DNA from: UBA5009 sp038043185
GTDB taxonomy: Bacteria > Bdellovibrionota > Bdellovibrionia > Bdellovibrionales > Bdellovibrionaceae
Assembly (NCBI GenBank): GCA_038043185.1
Contig: JBBTCO010000045.1
Span: 1-58,005 of the forward strand
Reading direction: 5' to 3'
Length of the DNA stretch: 58,005 bases
The position numbers and the translations under genes are program-made. Below, in pieces: positions 53,482 to 58,005 of the stretch (the stretch's first letter is position 1; each line of letters begins with the position of its first letter). A model generated the notes under the pieces. It saw only the letters and a list, made by a program, of their open reading frames with translations, was not told the origin of the DNA and ran no database searches.

Positions 53482-53513
53482 TTGACATATTCTAAATTTA
53501 GAACTATTCTAAT
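53482..53513 (+). promoter_or_regulatory. Promoter with overlapping Fur-family operator
   Basis: A consensus TTGACA (53482-53487) and TATTCT (53505-53510) are exactly 17 bases apart. Between and over them lies TTCTAAATTTAGAA (53490-53503), a perfect 14-base palindrome, and the overlapping TTTAGAA-N3-TTCTAAT (53497-53513), giving three alternating TTCTAA/TTAGAA half-sites. The pattern resembles PerR and Irr boxes. The regulator gene starts at 53517, six bases after the -10, so transcription would begin at or next to the ATG. Confidence 0.75.
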
Positions 53514-53516
53514 CTC

Positions 53517-53933
53517 ATGAAAAAATGTCTTCTGAGCACAAAAGAAATAGAGAAAAAGCTGCAAGATGCGGGGGTCAAACCCACCTTGCAAAGGATTTCC
53601 CTTGCTCGATACATTTTATGCGAGGCTGATCACCCCACTGCTGACGAGATCAAGGAATGGGCTGAAACTCATTTAGATAAAATTAGCCAGGCCACAATTT
53701 ATAACACCTTAAAAGCGATGGCCGATGCTGGACTTATTCGCGCCTTTCGGTTTTCTCATTCCGAACGTGTTATTTATGATTGCAATATCACCGATCATTT
53801 TCATTTTTTGGATGAAAAATCAGGACGAATTTATGATCTTCATAAAGAAGATATCGGTATCAAAATTGAAATTCCAAAAAAATTTAAAATTAAGTCTATG
53901 GATTTGATAATTAAAGGTGAAATTAAAAGTTAA
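53517..53933 (+). CDS. Fur-family regulator, PerR/Irr-like, without CxxC
   Basis: A 138-residue regulator. The winged helix is PTLQRISLARYIL ... HPTADEIKEW ... ISQATIYNTLKAMADAGLI. The C-terminal domain reads DHFHFLDEKSGRIYDL, keeping the His-x-His metal site and Asp/Glu ligands. Both structural CxxC motifs of Fur are missing, and the chain is short. This is the form seen in Irr-like and some PerR-like members. Autoregulation is likely from the operator at 53490-53513. ahpC follows 19 bases downstream, so peroxide-response control of ahpC-ahpD is the natural reading. Confidence 0.85.
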   Translation: MKKCLLSTKEIEKKLQDAGVKPTLQRISLARYILCEADHPTADEIKEWAETHLDKISQATIYNTLKAMADAGLIRAFRFSHSERVIYDCNITDHFHFLDEKSGRIYDLHKEDIGIKIEIPKKFKIKSMDLIIKGEIKS

Positions 53934-53952
53934 CCAAACAAAGGAGTATTAC

Positions 53953-54486
53953 ATGTTAGGAATTGGACAAAAGTTTCCGGAATTTAAAATGGGAGCCTGC
54001 GTATCCCGAGAAAAAGGTAAAGAGTTTACGGACATCTCGCAAAAAGACATCAAAGGATCTTGGTCAGTTTTCTTTTTCTGGCCCTTGGACTTTACATTTG
54101 TGTGTCCGACTGAAATTTCTGAATTCAATAAAGAATTAAAAAATTTCCAAGCTCGCGAAACAAAACTTTTTGGTGTGAGCTGTGATTCAAAATTTGTTCA
54201 TTTGGCTTGGCGAAATAATCATGAAGACTTAAAAAATCTTGGTTTTCCAATGCTTGCGGACGTAAAAAAAGAACTCACAGGCGCCTTAGGAGTTTTACAT
54301 CCTCAGGAACTTATTCCACTCAGAGCCACTTACATCGTGGATCCAGATGGAATTATTCGATGGGTATCTGTAAATGATCTTTCTGTAGGAAGAAATGTTA
54401 AAGAAGTTCTTCGAACTGTCGACGCTCTTCAAACAGATGAACTTTGTCCCTGCAATTGGGAAAAAGGACAAACAACTTTAGGATAG
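53953..54486 (+). CDS. ahpC: Alkyl hydroperoxide reductase AhpC (peroxiredoxin)
   Basis: Two-Cys peroxiredoxin of 177 residues. The peroxidatic Cys51 lies in DFTFVCPTEISEF; the resolving Cys165 or Cys167 in DELCPCNWEKG. It reduces hydrogen peroxide and organic hydroperoxides. The ATG at 53953 has AAGGAG upstream; 12 extra residues to 53917 overlap the regulator and are dropped. There is no ahpF in the window; the AhpD that follows is the expected reductant, as in Mycobacterium. A hairpin at 54503-54534 separates it from ahpD. Confidence 0.96.
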   Translation: MLGIGQKFPEFKMGACVSREKGKEFTDISQKDIKGSWSVFFFWPLDFTFVCPTEISEFNKELKNFQARETKLFGVSCDSKFVHLAWRNNHEDLKNLGFPMLADVKKELTGALGVLHPQELIPLRATYIVDPDGIIRWVSVNDLSVGRNVKEVLRTVDALQTDELCPCNWEKGQTTLG

Positions 54487-54502
54487 TCGTTATTTTTTAT
54501 TG

Positions 54503-54534
54503 GCGAGTGGGTTTAGAACACTGAACCCACTCGC
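54503..54534 (+). terminator. Terminator/attenuator between ahpC and ahpD
   Basis: GCGAGTGGGTT and AACCCACTCGC form an 11-base-pair perfect stem with a 10-base loop, followed by TCTTCTT. The T-run is interrupted, so it may only partly terminate and lower ahpD expression relative to ahpC. Confidence 0.75.
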
Positions 54535-54560
54535 TCTTCTTGCGAAAGGACTCCTCTTCT

Positions 54561-55124
54561 ATGAGCACCAGTGAAAAAACAGATCAATTTTTAGAAAAAG
54601 AATTTCCTGGATCGACCACCTCTATTTATAGAGACCTTTCGTTAAACTTTAAAAAGCTTTTAGAAGACAGTAGCCTAGACGCTACCGAAAGAGGGATGAA
54701 TCTTTTGGCCATTGCCTGCACTCTAGAAAATAAACCAATGATGGCTTTAGCCAAAAATATCCTCGAAGAATTAAATATTCCCGCAGAGCAAATTCGTGAG
54801 TGCGCTGAAATCGCCGGCATCATGGGAATGAATAATGTTTATTACAAATTTAAATCTTATTTACCAGCGGAAGTTAAAGAAAATTATTCTCGCGCTGGTC
54901 TTCGCATGCAATCCCTGATGAAGGCTCAAGCCGGAAAACAGAATTTTGAAATGATGTCGATGTCTGTTTCGATCGTTAACGGTTGCCCTCAGTGTATTGT
55001 CAGTCATGAAAAAGCCTTGATTGATCTTGGCGTTAGCGCCGACAAAATACACGATTTGGCGAGGCTAGCTGCGGTCAGCAAGGGCTTAAATTCACTTAAA
55101 ACAGCCGTCGATTTTTTAAATTAA
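54561..55124 (+). CDS. ahpD: Alkylhydroperoxidase AhpD
   Basis: A 187-residue AhpD-fold protein with the active site NGCPQCIVSHEKAL (CxxCxxxH), matching canonical AhpD both in motif and in length. It transfers electrons to AhpC and can itself reduce peroxides. The ATG at 54561 follows AAAGGA by ten bases; a longer TTG-started frame from 54540 is less likely. It lies downstream of the ahpC terminator and only 1 base before pepN. Confidence 0.93.
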   Translation: MSTSEKTDQFLEKEFPGSTTSIYRDLSLNFKKLLEDSSLDATERGMNLLAIACTLENKPMMALAKNILEELNIPAEQIRECAEIAGIMGMNNVYYKFKSYLPAEVKENYSRAGLRMQSLMKAQAGKQNFEMMSMSVSIVNGCPQCIVSHEKALIDLGVSADKIHDLARLAAVSKGLNSLKTAVDFLN

Positions 55125-55125
55125 T

Positions 55126-57762
55126 ATGACCGAAGCAAACAACTCTTACAACAAACGCTATCGCCTAAATTATCAAAGTCCCGCTTATGCCATCGAAAAA
55201 ATTGAATTGTTTTTTGAACTTGATTCTGAAAAGACAAAAGTACGAAGTCGCTGGAATTACAAACAACTTAAAACGGATGATCTTGTTCTTCATGGTAAAG
55301 ACTTAAATCTTATTTCTGTTCATTTAAATGAAAAAGAAATCCCCAAAAATCAGTTAGTACTTACGGACCAAACTCTCACCTTAAAGAATTTGCCACAACA
55401 GGGACAGATTGAAATTAAGGTAGAAATTAATCCATCAAAAAATGAATCCTTAGAAGGATTATACCTTTCGAAGGGTTCCTTATGCACTCAGTGTGAACCC
55501 GAGGGTTTTCGTAAAATAACTTATTTTATGGATCGCCCCGATGTTATGAGTGATTTTACAGTCACGATCGAAGCTGACAAAAAAACTTATCCAATTTTGC
55601 TTAGCAATGGAGATCGCCTTTCTTATACTGATCTGGAAAATGGCCGGCATCGTGCAATTTATAGAGATCCTCACAAAAAGCCCTGTTATCTTTTTGCACT
55701 TTTTGCTGGCGATCTGGGACTTTTATCTGATGAATTCACTACTCGAAGTGGCAAAAATATTAAACTTGAAATTTATTCTCCCCATGGAACTCAAGAACGA
55801 TGCAAACATGCAATGAGTTCCTTAAAAAAGGCCATGAAGTGGGATGAAGATCGTTTTGGTTTGGAATACGATTTGGATCAATACATGATCGTAGCCATAG
55901 ATGATTTTAATGCCGGAGCCATGGAAAATAAGGGCCTCAATATTTTTAATTCCCGTTTAATTTTAGCTGATTCTGACACCGCTACCGATGATGATTATTT
56001 TAATATCGAATCCGTTGTTGGCCATGAGTATTTTCACAATTGGACTGGTAATCGTGTGACTTTACGAGATTGGTTTGAACTTTCGCTGAAAGAAGGTCTA
56101 ACCGTTTTTCGTGATCAAGAGTTTTCCGGCGACATGACAAACCGTCAATTGCAAAGAATTCGTGATGTAGACTCTTTACGAGAACGTCAATTCGCCGAGG
56201 ATGTTGGACCCAAAGCTCACCCTGTTCGTCCGGATTCTTGTTTGTCTGTCGATAATTTTTTTACAGCGACAATCTATGAAAAAGGTGCGGAAGTGATTCG
56301 CATGATGCAAACACTAGTCGGCCGTCCTGGTTTCCGCAAAGGCATGGACGAATACTTCCGAAGATATGATGGACATGCAGTAACAATTGAAAACTTTGCT
56401 CAAGCCATCGCTGAACCCAATAATATTGATTTTACTCAGTTCCGACTTTGGTATTCACAATATGGAACACCACAAGTTGATGTTAACGAGTCCTATGATT
56501 CGAGTACGAAAACTTACGCTCTGGAATTAAAACAATCATTGCCCACGCTTATTCCTCAACAAAATCTAAAAGCCATGCTTATTCCCCTTCGTGTTGGTTT
56601 GTTGAATTCACATGGGAAAGAAATTGAAATTCAACATCCACGAATTAAAAGGAATAGTGAAAATCAAAGTTATATTGAGTTAAAAGACTGGAGCGAATCC
56701 ATTCAATTTGCAGGAATGACAGAAAGACCACGCTTATCCATTTTAAGAGACTTTTCTGCGCCGATTAATCTGAATTGGCACCCCCCGATCGAAGACCTTT
56801 ATTTTTTAATCGAACATGATAGCGACGGATTTAATCGTCGAGAGCTTTTACAAAGAATTGAATTAAATCTTTTAACAGATTGGATTCAAAAATTATCACA
56901 GAGTCATGAACTTAAAAAAGAAGATCTTCCAGCAGCTTTTCTTGCTTGTTTTAAGAAGATTTTAAATGATCCAGAAATGAATTCGGAACTTAAAGCCTTG
57001 ATGCTGACTCTTCCTAGTGAGAATCGACTCTTACAAAGCATACAGCAATTTGAACCTCGTTACGTTGAAAAAAGTTTAAATTTTTTAGCACAAAGCTTAG
57101 CCAAAGAATTAGAAGCTGATTTTATGGAAATATTTAAGTCGGCTGCAAAAACATCCGACAAACCGGAATCGCGCGCCTTAAAAAATCGAATTTTAAGCTA
57201 TCTGGCTGAAATTAAAGATCCAAAGTACGACAAATTGATTGCGGAACAGTACCGGAAAGCGCAGGTCATGACAGAAAGGTTCCATGCCTTACGACTGCTT
57301 TGTGAACAAAACTCCACTGAAACAAAAATGGCGATTGAAGATTTCCATTCAAAGTACCAAAGTAATTCTTTGGTTTTAAATAAATGGTTCATGGCCCAAG
57401 CTCTTTCGCGACATGCAGATGCTTTTGAGCAAGTGAAATCTTTGTGCAAGCACCCTGATTTTAATATTAAAAATCCAAATAATGTTTATTCTCTTTTACG
57501 CGCCTTTGGCCAAAACTTGACACGTTTTCATGATTGGGAAAAATCCACTTATGAATTTATGCTGGATAAAATCTTTGAAATTGATGGTTTTAACCCTCAG
57601 GTGGCCGCCCGACTATTTGAAGCCTTCCAAACAGTAGGCAAATGGCCTCAAGAGCAGCAAGATAGACTGATTTCTTATCTTCGGAAAAAAATTAAAGACG
57701 CTACAGTCTCGAGTAATACTCAAGAATGGGTGGATTCGATTTTACAGCCTGCGAAGGTTTAA
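55126..57762 (+). CDS. pepN: Aminopeptidase N
   Basis: M1-family zinc aminopeptidase of 878 residues, close to the E. coli type in length. The substrate-anchoring GAMENKGLNIF lies at about 264-274; the zinc site H300-EYF-H304 with the downstream Glu in SLKEGLTVF; the N-terminal domain has EGLYLSKGSLCTQCEPEGFRKITYFMDRPD. No signal peptide, so it is cytosolic. It removes N-terminal residues from peptides, fitting a peptide-consuming lifestyle together with the substrate-binding protein at 51749. It starts just after ahpD. Confidence 0.97.
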   Translation: MTEANNSYNKRYRLNYQSPAYAIEKIELFFELDSEKTKVRSRWNYKQLKTDDLVLHGKDLNLISVHLNEKEIPKNQLVLTDQTLTLKNLPQQGQIEIKVEINPSKNESLEGLYLSKGSLCTQCEPEGFRKITYFMDRPDVMSDFTVTIEADKKTYPILLSNGDRLSYTDLENGRHRAIYRDPHKKPCYLFALFAGDLGLLSDEFTTRSGKNIKLEIYSPHGTQERCKHAMSSLKKAMKWDEDRFGLEYDLDQYMIVAIDDFNAGAMENKGLNIFNSRLILADSDTATDDDYFNIESVVGHEYFHNWTGNRVTLRDWFELSLKEGLTVFRDQEFSGDMTNRQLQRIRDVDSLRERQFAEDVGPKAHPVRPDSCLSVDNFFTATIYEKGAEVIRMMQTLVGRPGFRKGMDEYFRRYDGHAVTIENFAQAIAEPNNIDFTQFRLWYSQYGTPQVDVNESYDSSTKTYALELKQSLPTLIPQQNLKAMLIPLRVGLLNSHGKEIEIQHPRIKRNSENQSYIELKDWSESIQFAGMTERPRLSILRDFSAPINLNWHPPIEDLYFLIEHDSDGFNRRELLQRIELNLLTDWIQKLSQSHELKKEDLPAAFLACFKKILNDPEMNSELKALMLTLPSENRLLQSIQQFEPRYVEKSLNFLAQSLAKELEADFMEIFKSAAKTSDKPESRALKNRILSYLAEIKDPKYDKLIAEQYRKAQVMTERFHALRLLCEQNSTETKMAIEDFHSKYQSNSLVLNKWFMAQALSRHADAFEQVKSLCKHPDFNIKNPNNVYSLLRAFGQNLTRFHDWEKSTYEFMLDKIFEIDGFNPQVAARLFEAFQTVGKWPQEQQDRLISYLRKKIKDATVSSNTQEWVDSILQPAKV

Positions 57763-58005
57763 AAAATCTCGTTGTCATTTTTATTAATGCCGTTAACTTA
57801 AGCCCTCCCTAGCTCATCGGGCTCAAATCTTGGACTTCATCGACAATAAAACTTCCATTCGAGGATCGTCCCTTCTCTACCTAGCTATTCGCTTTGATTC
57901 AACCGAGCTTGCTGATGTTTTTGCTGTATTTGTGCCTTTTTGGGGGTATGGGTCAATGCTGTCAGGTTAGCGGTTATTTTTTCTTTTTAATCCTCTTCTA
58001 AGGTA
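57763..58005. other. Intergenic end of window
   Basis: No gene, clear terminator or promoter is visible in the last 243 bases. A weak AGCCC/GGGCT stem near 57802-57824 lacks a T-run. Confidence 0.4.

Noticed and set aside
57802..57824. AGCCC/GGGCT stem after pepN
   Set aside because: The stem is only five pairs with a long loop and no T-run, too weak to call a terminator.
1..58005. CRISPR arrays, prophage, insertion sequences, integrons, rRNA
   Set aside because: No spaced direct repeats, transposase, integrase, phage structural gene or rRNA signature was found on reading the window.

Overview
The window looks like the chromosome of a Gram-negative, AT-rich bacterium of the Bdellovibrionota (Bdellovibrio and like organisms). 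The evidence is the full outer-membrane toolkit (LpxC, an Lpt permease, TamB, Omp85, lipoproteins, OMPs ending in Phe), a TIGR02147-type regulator (a family that to my knowledge is concentrated in Bdellovibrio-like bacteria and Fibrobacteres), many secreted proteins without a clear family, and frequent TTG/GTG starts. The assignment is inference; no rRNA or tRNA lies here to test it. I see no CRISPR array, prophage, integrase or insertion sequence. Most of the window is housekeeping chromosome.

Layout. 1-2405: inverted duplication with a 36-bp perfect stem, joined to the end of an OMP-like gene. 2516-5118: a flavin/NAD oxidoreductase, an EamA transporter and a DUF475 membrane protein. 5151-10902: uvrA, a Fur-family gene, a secreted alpha/beta hydrolase and folE2 on the minus strand, with maf divergent and cdd next. 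The Fur-family gene and folE2 carry almost identical 15-bp palindromes at their 5' ends. 11300-13435: a PTPS-like protein without its usual zinc ligands, and ppiD. 13546-18477: the elongasome operon mreC-mreD-mrdA(PBP2)-rodA plus a small secreted protein. 18490-20519: TIGR02147 regulator divergent from a secreted HExxH protein.

20612-28536: thioredoxin, a degenerate receiver protein, an Lpt permease, dprA, a LysM/TPR envelope pair, and comEC carried as two separate genes (permease half and metallo-beta-lactamase half). 28546-30387: small accessory genes (unknown, GNAT acetyltransferase, lipoprotein, secreted protein). 30420-32801: ald and a Cys-rich secreted HExxH protein. 32870-36855 (minus): ruvC-ruvA-ruvB-asparaginase-lpxC. 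36935-38535: TPR protein, a 124-bp long-hairpin element, and efp.

38628-46425: an operon of a helical-repeat protein, TamB and an Omp85 protein with seven POTRA domains, an outer-membrane assembly module. 46446-53434: msrA, the 2-methylcitrate operon prpD-prpB-prpC, a PhoD-like lipoprotein and a peptide-type ABC substrate-binding protein. 53517-55124: a peroxide/iron-type Fur-family regulator lacking the structural cysteines, with a clear promoter and overlapping operator, then ahpC and ahpD. 55126-57762: pepN. The most interesting leads are the paired operator in front of the Fur-family gene and folE2, the operator/promoter of the second Fur-family gene, the UvrA without most of its insertion domain, the seven-POTRA Omp85 and the two structured intergenic elements.
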